A DNA stretch of 64,000 nt from Haloprofundus halophilus (GCF_003439925.1 NZ_QQRR01000001.1:682001-746000); one strand, 5' to 3'; shown: positions 43,628 to 51,220, counted from the first letter of the stretch. Numbers and translations are program-made. Notes: a model not told the origin generated them from the letters alone.

Positions 43628-44812
43628 ATGCAACGACGCAAGTATCTGGGTCTCAGCGCGGGGGCGCTGGCGACCGCACTCGCTGGCTGTTCGGACAGCG
43701 CCGACGAATCGACGCCTTCGGGCGGGTCCGAAGGAAACTCGTCGGCCTCGGGGACCGACGGTTCAGACCAGACGGACGGCGAGACCGACACCGAACAGAG
43801 CGGGTCGTACACCGTCTCGATGGTGCCCGTCGGCGACGTGACGTTCGAGTCGGTGCCGGAGACGTGGTTGGCGTACGAAGCGGGATACGCCGACATGGGC
43901 GTCGCACTCGGACAGTCCGACGGACTGCTCGCCGTCGGCAACAAGCCGCGTTATCACACGCAGTACTACGACGAACTCGACGGCGTCAGCGTCGACAAGG
44001 AGTCGCTCACGCAGCTGCTCGGCGAGAGTTCGCAGATCGACAAGGAACTGCTCTACGAGCTCGACGCCGACGTCCACGTCGTCGACCCGAACTGGCTGGT
44101 CAGCGGGTCGGGTTTCGGCCTGGAGATGTCCGATATCGACGAACTCCGTACGAACGTCAGCCCCTTCATCGGCAACACCATCTTCCGGCGGACGGACTCC
44201 TCGTGGCACGACTACCAGTACTACACGATGTACGAGGCGTTCGAGAAAGTCGCGCAGGTGTTCCAGCAGCAGGAGCGCTTCGAGCAGTTCCGGTCGCTTC
44301 ACGACGACTACGTCTCCTCGGTGCAGTCGGAACTGCCCGCGGAATCCGAGCGTCCGAACGCGCTGTTGACGTTCGGTGCCGGCGACGAACCCGAGGAGTT
44401 CTCTCCGTATCGTCTCACCGATAAGGGAACGAACAAGAAACAGTTCCACGACCTCGGTATCAGGGACGCGCTGGAAGGCACCGGCGTCAGCGGCCTCTCG
44501 ACGAGCGAGCGCGGCACTATCGACTACGAGACGATGCTCGAAGTCGACCCGGACGTCTTACTCGTGCGCGGACACGAGGACAAATCCGCCGACGAGTTCG
44601 CCGACACGGTGCTGTCGTTCATGCAGCAACACAACGTGGCGAGTCAGCTCTCGGCAGTCCAAAACGAGATGGTGTTCCGCGGCGGCCCAATCTACCAGGG
44701 CCCCATCCAGCACCTGTTCACGCTCGAACGCGCCGCCAAGGACTTCTTCCCCGACACCTTCGAGGGCGAACTGTTCGACCGGGGCGCGGTGTCGGATATC
44801 GTCTCCGGCTAA
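43628..44812 (+). CDS. iron-siderophore ABC transporter substrate-binding lipoprotein
   Basis: A 394-residue exported lipoprotein. MQRRKYLGLSAGALATALAGC gives a Tat-like signal and lipobox (Cys21), then a Ser/Thr/Asp-rich linker to about 60. The rest is a cluster A-II (PF01497-type) binding protein: DVTFESVPETWLAYEAGYADMGVALG, LYELDADVHVVDPNWL, and LLVRGHEDKSADEFA with the C-terminal FPDTFEGELFD. It binds a ferric siderophore or haem outside the membrane. Two iron boxes precede it, in the same arrangement as the second binding protein at 48445. The permease genes are 1.4 kb downstream. Confidence 0.88.
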   Translation: MQRRKYLGLSAGALATALAGCSDSADESTPSGGSEGNSSASGTDGSDQTDGETDTEQSGSYTVSMVPVGDVTFESVPETWLAYEAGYADMGVALGQSDGLLAVGNKPRYHTQYYDELDGVSVDKESLTQLLGESSQIDKELLYELDADVHVVDPNWLVSGSGFGLEMSDIDELRTNVSPFIGNTIFRRTDSSWHDYQYYTMYEAFEKVAQVFQQQERFEQFRSLHDDYVSSVQSELPAESERPNALLTFGAGDEPEEFSPYRLTDKGTNKKQFHDLGIRDALEGTGVSGLSTSERGTIDYETMLEVDPDVLLVRGHEDKSADEFADTVLSFMQQHNVASQLSAVQNEMVFRGGPIYQGPIQHLFTLERAAKDFFPDTFEGELFDRGAVSDIVSG

Positions 44813-44880
44813 TCAAGCCGACGCGAGCGTCTCCGCCGTTCTGTCGTGTGACTATCGGTTCGGTCGGTGAGGGCTCTATC

Positions 44881-44990
44881 GACTCGTTCACCTCGCCCGA
44901 CTCGTTCACCTCGCCTAACTCGCCCGTCTCGCCCGTCCCGTTTGCCACGCTCGTCCCGTTTGCCACGCTCGTCCCGTTTGCCACGCTCGT
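44881..44990. repeat. 18-bp tandem repeats (two families) after siderophore-binding protein 1
   Basis: GACTCGTTCACCTCGCCC at 44881 and 44899, then CCCGTTTGCCACGCTCGT three times exactly at 44937, 44955 and 44973. Lies between the convergent binding-protein and HalOD1 genes. The repeat would read in frame as PFATLV units. Confidence 0.85.
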
Positions 44991-45026
44991 CCTATTCGTC
45001 TCGTTCGATTCGTTCGCCCCGTCTTC

Positions 45027-45326
45027 TCACTCAGTTTCGTTCGATTCGAAGATTTCGGCCGTCTCGCCGGCGGTGACGACGATTTCGTAGTCGAGATAGG
45101 TGAACCCGACCCGGACGGTCGAAGCGATGTCGCGTCGAGGCGGGACGAGGACGTTCTCCAGCGCGTCCGCGTCGAGGTATCTCCGGAGCGGCGGTAGTCC
45201 ACGGGGCGTCGTCTCCTCCAGCGCCGCCACTGCGGTGACGACGGCCTCCGTCGCGGTACGGTAATCGTCGAGCGGAACCGACGAGACGAGCCGTGACCGT
45301 TCGCCGTCGGCCGTCTCTTCGGTCAT
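45027..45326 (-). CDS. HalOD1 output domain protein
   Basis: A 99-residue acidic protein. DDYRTATEAVVTAVAALEETTPRGLPPLRRYLDADALENVL and the later VRVGFTYLDYEIVVTAGETAEIF follow the HalOD1 pattern (helix, P-P-L, D-x-x-A-L, beta hairpin), a small domain found alone or at the end of haloarchaeal signalling proteins. Its partners are unknown. The ATG at 45326 (MTEETADGERS) is preferred to a TTG 33 codons upstream. It is divergent from the DUF7344 gene and may respond to the same signals as the iron locus. Confidence 0.75.
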   Translation of the reverse strand: MTEETADGERSRLVSSVPLDDYRTATEAVVTAVAALEETTPRGLPPLRRYLDADALENVLVPPRRDIASTVRVGFTYLDYEIVVTAGETAEIFESNETE

Positions 45327-45603
45327 CGGAGACAGCTCCTCCGAGGCAGTACGGTCGAGAGGACGGGGCGGAGTCCGGAGTGACGGGAGATGGATGTCAC
45401 GGATGTCCCGACGGTACGTCTCCAAATACTTATATTGAGTAGAAAAACAGCCGCGGGAACCGGTCAGATGTTCCGATATTCCACCGTATAGTTCACGTTC
45501 GTAAATTTCAGAATCTAGTGATAGTCACCCACGCGTACACGTATCGGATATTCTGTTCGGTTGGGAAGACGGATTTACGAGGAGAGGGGAGGTGTGGTAT
45601 CGC

Positions 45604-46008
45604 ATGACAGCGAACCTCGGCTCGCCGACCGAGGAGCGTACCACGTCGGGGCTCCGCGACAGGCGCGCAGTCGAGTTGTTCGACGCGCTGAGCGACGAAC
45701 GTCGCCTCTGGGCCGCCGACCGTCTGTTCGAGGCGAACGGTCCCGTCTCGCTGGCGATGCTCGCGCGAGTGCTCACGGCGATAGAGATGGGGACGGAACT
45801 CGAAGACCAGACGCGCGAGAGTTCGCCGGCGTACATCAACCTCCACCACAGCCACGTGCCGAAACTCGTCCGCGCCGATGTCGTGAACTACGACGAAGAG
45901 CGTCAGACGGTCGAACTCGTCGACCGGGTCGAACCCGTCGGGCGGGTCGAACTCGTGCCGTCGATGGTGACGTTCTTCGTCGAACGCGGCGTCGACACCC
46001 CGAACTGA
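45604..46008 (+). CDS. DUF7344-type winged-helix regulator
   Basis: A 134-residue predicted DNA-binding protein. DRRAVELFDALSDERRLWAADRLFEANGPVSLAMLARVLTAIE forms the helices and YINLHHSHVPKLVRADVVNYDEERQTVELV the recognition helix and wing, as in the larger regulator at 34405. Start is the ATG at 45604, with an in-frame GTG four codons upstream as an alternative. It lies between the two siderophore-binding genes and 17 bp before the iron box of the permease operon, so it may act on this locus; that is inference. Confidence 0.75.
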   Translation: MTANLGSPTEERTTSGLRDRRAVELFDALSDERRLWAADRLFEANGPVSLAMLARVLTAIEMGTELEDQTRESSPAYINLHHSHVPKLVRADVVNYDEERQTVELVDRVEPVGRVELVPSMVTFFVERGVDTPN

Positions 46009-46024
46009 GCCCGCGGGAGGCAAT

Positions 46025-46038
46025 TTAGGTACTCCTAA
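46025..46038. promoter_or_regulatory. iron-box palindrome before the FecCD operon
   Basis: TTAGGTACTCCTAA. It is 164 bp before the permease ATG but 56 bp before the ATG of a 35-codon micro-ORF at 46081, which is nearly the same distance as the outer boxes of both binding-protein genes. Confidence 0.7.
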
Positions 46039-46080
46039 AAATCGAAGTTCTTTTGACTCGGCGAGACGCCAGTTCCGGGC

Positions 46081-46188
46081 ATGAAGCGTCCGAGAGACAC
46101 TGGTGGGCGACACCGAGACGGACGGTACACGAAACAGCCATCTCGGGGTCGGGGACGACTCGGACGGCGCCGAGGGGGCGTTCGGTAG
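46081..46188 (+). CDS. 35-residue basic micro-ORF leading the FecCD operon
   Basis: ATG AAG CGT CCG to a TAG that directly abuts the permease ATG at 46189. The product (MKRPRDTGGRHRDGRYTKQP and 15 more residues) is very rich in Arg and Gly, unlike the acidic neighbours. The outer-iron-box distance of 56 bp matches the other two iron promoters, so a leaderless mRNA would begin at this ATG. It could be a regulatory leader peptide or a small functional protein; conservation in relatives would decide. Confidence 0.4.
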   Translation: MKRPRDTGGRHRDGRYTKQPSRGRGRLGRRRGGVR

Positions 46189-47346
46189 ATGGCGAGTGAC
46201 GCTCGAAGCGGCGAGTACGGCAACGCCGGGGGACGGACCCGATTCGGTTGGATAAACGCGCCGCTCGTCTCGCTCGCGCTCGCCAGTGTCGCCGTCGTCG
46301 TGTTCGCCGCGCTCGTGCAGGTGAGTTTCGGGACGTACTCGATGAGTATCGTACAGGCGTGGCGCGCGGTGTTCGACCCGGCAGTGCTGACGAGTCCGTA
46401 TCTCCTGTTGCAGTTCTTCTTGGGGGAGGGGGCCGCAGACGCCGCCGCGAGGGCGTTCGGCTTCGAGGCCACCGCACCGGAGTTGGCGAGAGAGACGATC
46501 ATCGTCTGGAACATCAGGCTCCCGCGAGTCGTCGTCGGCGCGCTCGTCGGCGCGAACCTCGCCGTATCGGGAGCGATATTTCAGGCCGTAACGCGCAACG
46601 AACTCGCCTCGCCGTACATCCTCGGCGTCAGTTCGGGCGCGGGACTGACCATCCTGCTGACGCTCGTGTTCTTCACCGGATTGGCCGTCTACCTGCCGAT
46701 TCTCGCGGCGCTCGGCGGTACGGTCGCCTTCCTGCTCGTCTACAGTATCGCGTGGAAGAACGGGACGAGTCCGGTTCGACTCGTCCTCGCCGGCGTCATC
46801 GTCTCGACTATCTTCGGGTCGATGCAGACGGCTATCTTCTTCTTCGCGAGCGACATCGGCGTCGTCCAGAGCGCGATCGCGTGGACGACGGGGTCGCTGA
46901 CGGGCACCGACTGGGAACAGGTCCGGACGGCGCTGCCGTGGACGGTGCTGTCGGTGGTGCTGGCTATCGCCGGCGCTCGGCAGTTGAACGTGCTTCTCCT
47001 CGGCGAGAAAACGGCGCAGGCGCTCGGGATGTCCGTCGAACGCGTCCGATTCGCGCTGTCGGGCGTCGCCATCCTCGCCGCCAGCGCCGCCATCGCCGTC
47101 GCCGGCATCGTCGGCTTCGTCGGCCTCGTCGTCCCGCACATCGTCCGCAACATCGTCGGCAGCGACTACCGTCGGCTGGTCGTCGGCTGTGTGTTCGCCG
47201 GGCCCGCGCTGCTGGTCGGCGCGGACGTGGGCGCGCGTCTCGCGCTCAATCCGGCGCAGATTCCGGTCGGCATCGTCACCGGTCTCGTCGGCGGGCCGTA
47301 CTTCCTCTATCTCATGCGGAAGAAACAGCAACTGGGTGAAATCTGA
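46189..47346 (+). CDS. FecCD-family iron-siderophore ABC transporter permease
   Basis: A 385-residue BtuC/FecCD permease with about ten membrane helices. Marks include WNIRLPRVVVGALVGANLAVSGAIFQAVTRNELASPYILGVSSGAGL, GEKTAQALGMSVERVRF (contact with the ATPase), and GIVGFVGLVVPHIVRNIVGSDYRRLV with the C-terminal VGIVTGLVGGPYFLYLM. It forms a homodimer importing the ferric chelate delivered by the binding lipoproteins. The stop overlaps the ATPase ATG by one base (TGATG). Preceded by the micro-ORF and an iron box. Confidence 0.93.
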   Translation: MASDARSGEYGNAGGRTRFGWINAPLVSLALASVAVVVFAALVQVSFGTYSMSIVQAWRAVFDPAVLTSPYLLLQFFLGEGAADAAARAFGFEATAPELARETIIVWNIRLPRVVVGALVGANLAVSGAIFQAVTRNELASPYILGVSSGAGLTILLTLVFFTGLAVYLPILAALGGTVAFLLVYSIAWKNGTSPVRLVLAGVIVSTIFGSMQTAIFFFASDIGVVQSAIAWTTGSLTGTDWEQVRTALPWTVLSVVLAIAGARQLNVLLLGEKTAQALGMSVERVRFALSGVAILAASAAIAVAGIVGFVGLVVPHIVRNIVGSDYRRLVVGCVFAGPALLVGADVGARLALNPAQIPVGIVTGLVGGPYFLYLMRKKQQLGEI

Positions 47347-48278
47347 TGGTAGACACGAACGTCTCGACGGAGTCGTCGTCGAACGCGGCGGAATCGTCGA
47401 ACGCGGCGGAGTCGTCGAGTTCGACGGCGTCGAACCGAACGAACGGAGAGACGCCCGACGAGGAGATGCGGACGGAGGCCGTCGAAGCGACGGAACTCGT
47501 CGGCGAGGACCTCGCAATCGGCTACCCGACGACGCCGGAACCGGTCGTCGAGTGCGACTCCGTCGTCGTCCCCGCGGGCGAGGTGACCGCGCTTGTCGGT
47601 CCGAACGGGTCCGGTAAGAGCACGCTGCTTCGCTCGCTGTCGAACCAGCTCGAACCGGAACGCGGCAGCGTCCTCCTGGATGGACACGAACTCCAGACGT
47701 TCGGGACGAAGGAGCTCGCCAAGCGGCTCGGGCTGCTCTCGCAGGAGAACGAAGCGCCCGGCAGTCTCACCGTCGAGGAGCTGGTCTACCACGGCCGCTA
47801 TCCGCACCGCGGGTTCTTCGAGACGGTCGACGAGAAGGACGAGGCGGCCGTCGACGAGGCGATCTCGCTGGCGGGCGTCGAGCACATCCGCGACTCGCAG
47901 GTCGGAAACCTCAGCGGCGGGCAGAAGCAGTTGGCGTGGATTGCGATGGTGCTGGCGCAGGACACCGACGTGTTGCTGTTGGACGAACCGACGACGTATC
48001 TCGACTTGCACCACCAGTTGCGCGTGATGGAGGTCGTCCGGACGCTCAATCGCGAGCGCGACGTCACCGTCGCCGTCGTCCTCCACGACATCGGCCAGGC
48101 GGCGCGCTTCGCGGACAACCTCGTCGCCATGCGCGACGGCGAACTGTACGACTGGGGCCCGCCGAGGAAAGTCGTCACCGAGGAACTGCTGCGCGACGTG
48201 TTCCGCGTCGAAGCCACCGTCGACGCCGACCACCCGACCGGACCGCACATCTCGCCGCACCGCGCGATGGACGAGTGA
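47346..48278 (+). CDS. iron-siderophore ABC transporter ATP-binding protein
   Basis: A 310-residue FecE/FhuC-like ATPase. A Ser/Asn/Glu-rich N-terminal tail (about 40 residues, with SSNAAESSNAAESS repeats) precedes Walker A GPNGSGKST, Q-loop LLSQENEAPGSLTVEELVYHGRYPHRGFF, signature LSGGQKQLAWIAMVLA, Walker B VLLLDEPTTYLDLHHQ and switch VVLHDIGQAARFADNL. YxGRYPH is typical of the FecCDE/BtuD group. Coupled to the permease upstream. It energises uptake; one set likely serves both binding proteins. Confidence 0.93.
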   Translation: MVDTNVSTESSSNAAESSNAAESSSSTASNRTNGETPDEEMRTEAVEATELVGEDLAIGYPTTPEPVVECDSVVVPAGEVTALVGPNGSGKSTLLRSLSNQLEPERGSVLLDGHELQTFGTKELAKRLGLLSQENEAPGSLTVEELVYHGRYPHRGFFETVDEKDEAAVDEAISLAGVEHIRDSQVGNLSGGQKQLAWIAMVLAQDTDVLLLDEPTTYLDLHHQLRVMEVVRTLNRERDVTVAVVLHDIGQAARFADNLVAMRDGELYDWGPPRKVVTEELLRDVFRVEATVDADHPTGPHISPHRAMDE

Positions 48279-48389
48279 CTGACCGGTGAGACCTCCGGTA
48301 ACTGACCGTCGAGGCACCCTTATTCCGGTCGATAGCTGACAGTTCCTACCCTGCCGAAACGTCCACTGTACTCCGCTCTGTCGAAGATT

Positions 48390-48403
48390 TTAGGCTCGCC
48401 TAA
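48390..48403. promoter_or_regulatory. iron-box palindrome (outer) before siderophore-binding protein 2
   Basis: TTAGGCTCGCCTAA, 55 bp before the ATG at 48445. A TTACTAT element (about 48416-48422) between the boxes may be the TATA. Confidence 0.75.
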
Positions 48404-48425
48404 AATTCGAAGCGCTTACTATGGA

Positions 48426-48439
48426 TTAGGCGAGCCTAA
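48426..48439. promoter_or_regulatory. iron-box palindrome (inner) before siderophore-binding protein 2
   Basis: TTAGGCGAGCCTAA, 19 bp before the ATG, mirroring the layout at 43608. Confidence 0.75.
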
Positions 48440-48444
48440 AAAAC

Positions 48445-49710
48445 ATGCAAGATGAGGAGACAGCCTTCGAGCGTAGACAGTTTCTCACGGGGACCGCGGC
48501 CATCGCCGCGAGCATCGGAGTCGCCGGCTGTGTCGGCGGTGGAGGCGACGGAGACGGCGGAGACGGCGGAGACGGCGAGAACGACGCGAGCGCCGGAGAC
48601 GGGTCGACAGCCGACGGAACCGAGCAGACGGGTCAGGAGTCGACCGACAGCGAGACGGGCGAGGGCGGGTACTCGGTCAGCATCTCGCCGATGGGCGAGG
48701 TGTCGTTCGACGCCGTCCCCGAGAACGCGATGGCGTACAGCCCGCAGTACGTGGACATGGCCGTGGCTTTCGGTCGCGGCGAAACTGTGAACTCCATCGG
48801 CTTCCCGGAGTCGTTCTACACGGGTTACTACGACCAACTCGACGGCGTCGAGTTCGACCCCGAGAGTCGGTCGAAACTGTGGAACGACGGCGTCGACAAG
48901 GAGATCTTCTACGAACTCGACTCCGACGTCCACTTCATCGACCCGACGTGGATTCTGAACGTCGGCAGCTTCGGCCTCGACGAGGCCGACATCGAGGAGA
49001 TAGAGACGAACGTCGGGCCGTTCTTCGCCAACCGGTACAGCCGCGCCCACAGCGACCCCGGCGTCGACGACTACGAGTACTACACACTCTGGGAGCTGTC
49101 GGGCAAAGTCGCCGAACTGTACCGGGAGACCGAGCGGTGGGAGGCGCTTCGGGAGGTCCGAGACGAACTCGTCTCGGAACTGGAGTCGAACCTCCCGCCG
49201 GAGTCGGACCGACCGACCGTCGGCCTCGTCATCTACGACGCGGACGCGCAGACGTTCTCGCCGTACAAGATAGCGAACGACGGCTTCGGCGTCTCGCACT
49301 ACCGCCCCCTCGGCGTCCGGGACGTGTTCGCCGAGAGTGACCGGACGTACGAGGCCGACTACGACGCGAGCTACGACCTCGAAGCGATGCTCGAAGTCGA
49401 CCCCGACGTGCTGATACACAACTTCGACGTGGGCGGGAGCGACCGGTACGAGGCGATGGTCGACCTGAAGGACGACCCCGTCGGCGGCGAACTCACCGCG
49501 ATGCAGAACGACCGCGTTTACACGGGCGGGTCGCCGCTGCAGGGACCGCTCTACAACATCTTCCAGTTGGAGATGGCGGCCAAGCAGATCTACCCCGAAC
49601 GGTTCGGCGAGTGGCCCGGCTACGACGCCGACGGGAGGTACGCGATTCCGGAGGACGAGCGGCTGTTCGACCGCGAACGCGTCGCGAGCGTCGTGACGGA
49701 GGGTGCGTGA
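48445..49710 (+). CDS. iron-siderophore ABC transporter substrate-binding lipoprotein
   Basis: A 421-residue lipoprotein with Tat motif FERRQFLTGTAAIAA and lipobox VAGC (Cys30), a Gly/Asp-rich linker to about 75, then a PF01497-type domain: EVSFDAVPENAMAYSPQYVDMAVAFG, FYELDSDVHFIDPTWILNVGSFGL, and YKIANDGFGVSHYRPLGVRDVFAESD with C-terminal MAAKQIYPERFGEWP. It is clearly a paralogue of the protein at 43628 (shared YELD-DVH--DP-W and ELSGKVAEL-type helices). Two iron boxes lie upstream. The stop overlaps the ATG of a 45-codon ORF (TGATG), which in turn overlaps the flavoprotein start. Confidence 0.9.
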   Translation: MQDEETAFERRQFLTGTAAIAASIGVAGCVGGGGDGDGGDGGDGENDASAGDGSTADGTEQTGQESTDSETGEGGYSVSISPMGEVSFDAVPENAMAYSPQYVDMAVAFGRGETVNSIGFPESFYTGYYDQLDGVEFDPESRSKLWNDGVDKEIFYELDSDVHFIDPTWILNVGSFGLDEADIEEIETNVGPFFANRYSRAHSDPGVDDYEYYTLWELSGKVAELYRETERWEALREVRDELVSELESNLPPESDRPTVGLVIYDADAQTFSPYKIANDGFGVSHYRPLGVRDVFAESDRTYEADYDASYDLEAMLEVDPDVLIHNFDVGGSDRYEAMVDLKDDPVGGELTAMQNDRVYTGGSPLQGPLYNIFQLEMAAKQIYPERFGEWPGYDADGRYAIPEDERLFDRERVASVVTEGA

Positions 49711-49847
49711 TGGGAGACGTGACGGTGCGCGGCGACACGCGACGGCACCAGCCGAGGCCGGTCTCCTCGTCGCCGACGAGTTCCGACGACGACAACGAAC
49801 CGAAATCGACGACGCTTCACCGGAGTCCGAACTACGAACCGATATGA
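49710..49847 (+). CDS. 45-residue micro-ORF linking binding protein and flavoprotein
   Basis: ATG at 49710 shares a base with the binding-protein stop (TGATG) and its own TGA at 49845-49847 overlaps the flavoprotein ATG (ATGA). The product (MGDVTVRGDTRRHQPRPVSS and on) is Ser/Pro/Asp-rich and looks disordered. The double stop-start overlap is the pattern of translational coupling used throughout this window, so it may be translated at least to carry ribosomes to the flavoprotein. No family recognised. Confidence 0.4.
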   Translation: MGDVTVRGDTRRHQPRPVSSSPTSSDDDNEPKSTTLHRSPNYEPI

Positions 49848-50641
49848 GCGACACGTCCCAGACTGAAGCCCCAGTATCGAACGACGCGGCTGACCACGAC
49901 CGCCACGACGTGCTCGTCGTCGGCGGCGGCGTCGCCGGACTGAGCGCGGCGACGTTCACCGCGCGTGCCGGACTCGACACCGTCGTCGTCGACGACGGCA
50001 ACTCCATCGTCAAGCGAAACGCGCATCTGGAGAACGTCCCCGGCTTCCCGGCGGGCGTCAACTCCCGACTGTTCTGCGAGATGCAGCGCGAACAGGCCCG
50101 ACGTAGCGGCAGTGCGTTCGTCGACGGACGCGTGACCGACCTCCGGCGCGTCGACGGCGGGGGTTTCCGCGCGGGAGTCGACGGCGACGTGGACACCGAC
50201 TCCGGACTCTACGCGACGTACGTCGTCGCCGCCTCGTGGAGCGACACCAGCTACCTCGACGGCCTCGGAGTCGACCTCCGGGTCGCTGGAAGCAAGACGT
50301 ACATCGGCGACGACGGCCTCGGCCGGACGAGCGTCGAGGGACTGTACGCCGCCGGACGGCTGACCGAGCGTTACCACCAGGCGGTCGTCGCCGCGGGTCA
50401 CGGCGCGCAGACCGCGATTACGCTCGTTCACGACTCGGAGACGCCGTTCTACAACGACTGGGTCACGCCGGAGGGCTACTTCACCGACCGCGGTCGGGAG
50501 GTTCCGCCGGGCTGCGAGGAGATCGACGAGGCCGAACGCCGTCGCCGCGAAGCCGAGTCGCTGGAGACGATGCAGGCGTTTTTCGCCGAGTCGCATCCGG
50601 AACCGCAGCGCACTCACCCGAGTCTCGTCGACGACGAGTGA
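49844..50641 (+). CDS. TrxB-related FAD oxidoreductase lacking NAD(P)H domain and Cys pair
   Basis: A 265-residue flavoprotein. The N-terminal FAD site is VLVVGGGVAGLSAATFTARAGLDTVVVDDG (about residues 23-52), then NVPGFPAGVNSRLFCEMQREQARRSG as in thioredoxin reductase, and a C-terminal FAD signature GRTSVEGLYAAGRLTERYHQAVVAAGHGAQTAI. The roughly 120 residues that normally bind NAD(P)H and hold CxxC are missing; only one Cys is seen. The family usually has 300-330 residues. Its place after the siderophore-binding gene suggests a role in reducing or releasing iron from an imported chelate, possibly fed by ferredoxin; that is inference. A soluble tail of about 50 residues ends the protein. Confidence 0.8.
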   Translation: MSDTSQTEAPVSNDAADHDRHDVLVVGGGVAGLSAATFTARAGLDTVVVDDGNSIVKRNAHLENVPGFPAGVNSRLFCEMQREQARRSGSAFVDGRVTDLRRVDGGGFRAGVDGDVDTDSGLYATYVVAASWSDTSYLDGLGVDLRVAGSKTYIGDDGLGRTSVEGLYAAGRLTERYHQAVVAAGHGAQTAITLVHDSETPFYNDWVTPEGYFTDRGREVPPGCEEIDEAERRRREAESLETMQAFFAESHPEPQRTHPSLVDDE

Positions 50642-50678
50642 AGTTGTCGGATATCTCGGAAGAGTTCAAGAGAGTCGG

Positions 50679-50785
50679 GTAGTCCGAGTGAGCCGAGAAA
50701 TCTGAGTGGGCCGAGTAGCCCGAGTGAACCGAGCAATCTGAGTGGGTCGGGTAGTCCGAGTGAACCGAGTAGTCCGTGCTGGGTC
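50679..50785. repeat. 18-bp tandem repeat with 36-bp higher order
   Basis: Units GTAGTCCGAGTGAACCGA start at 50679, 50697, 50715, 50733, 50751 and 50769. Odd and even units differ consistently at first (GTAGTCC versus GAAATCT/GCAATCT), giving a 36-bp super-repeat. Begins 38 bp after the flavoprotein stop. Confidence 0.85.
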
Positions 50786-50852
50786 GACGTCGAACTCGCC
50801 GACGTCGGAGCTATCGAAGAGATTCGGCGAAGCCGACGAGATGCCACCCTCC

Positions 50853-50873
50853 CACACCTGTTTTCAAATGTTC
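50853..50873 (-). repeat. origin-motif copy 1
   Basis: Minus-strand copy of consensus RCATTTGMAAACCGGTGTG with one change (CAGG for CCGG). Confidence 0.65.
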
Positions 50874-50924
50874 GGCGGGTCGAGAGAGGGGGTCGGTTCG
50901 GCGACAGTCGAGCGCGAGTCAGGG

Positions 50925-51060
50925 GGTAGTATATAAATTACGCCGTTCGGCCGACGGACCACACCGGTTTTCAAATGTTCGGGGTCGGTTACGTCTGTCG
51001 ATTAGGTGAGAAAACACTACACTACACTACACTAGTTTAGAAAGATATAATCATAGGAAT
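50925..51060. other. AT-rich segment, candidate DNA unwinding element
   Basis: Contains TATATAAATTA (50930-50940), the run ACACTACACTACACTAC (about 51016-51032) and TTTAGAAAGATATAATCATA (about 51036-51055). AT-rich islands are rare in this 65 per cent-plus GC chromosome. Origin-motif copies 2 (minus) and 3 (plus) flank the right part in inverted orientation. Confidence 0.5.
50960..50980 (-). repeat. origin-motif copy 2
   Basis: Minus-strand copy with the full CACACCGGTTTTCAAATG; faces the AT-rich segment. Confidence 0.7.
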
Positions 51061-51199
51061 GGCCTTTCGAGGCAATCACCCGTGTTAACACTGGCCACGG
51101 TACCTCGTGACGGAGTCTAAATCCGTATGAGAACGACCGCTGGTCGTCGATGGTCGGCTGATTCCGCCTCGCGCCCCCACCCCCACCCTCTCGAACCCG

Positions 51200-51220
51200 G
51201 AGCATTTGCAAACTGGTGTG
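51200..51220 (+). repeat. origin-motif copy 3
   Basis: Plus-strand GCATTTGCAAACTGGTGTG, inverted relative to copy 2. Confidence 0.7.

Noticed and set aside
49703-49843. Upstream extension of the flavoprotein
   Set aside because: The extra 47 residues are Arg-rich and read through the micro-ORF region; the conserved part begins after the ATG at 49844.
51001-51015. A tenth iron box at ATTAGGTGAG
   Set aside because: Only one half-site is present; there is no CCTAA arm at the right spacing.
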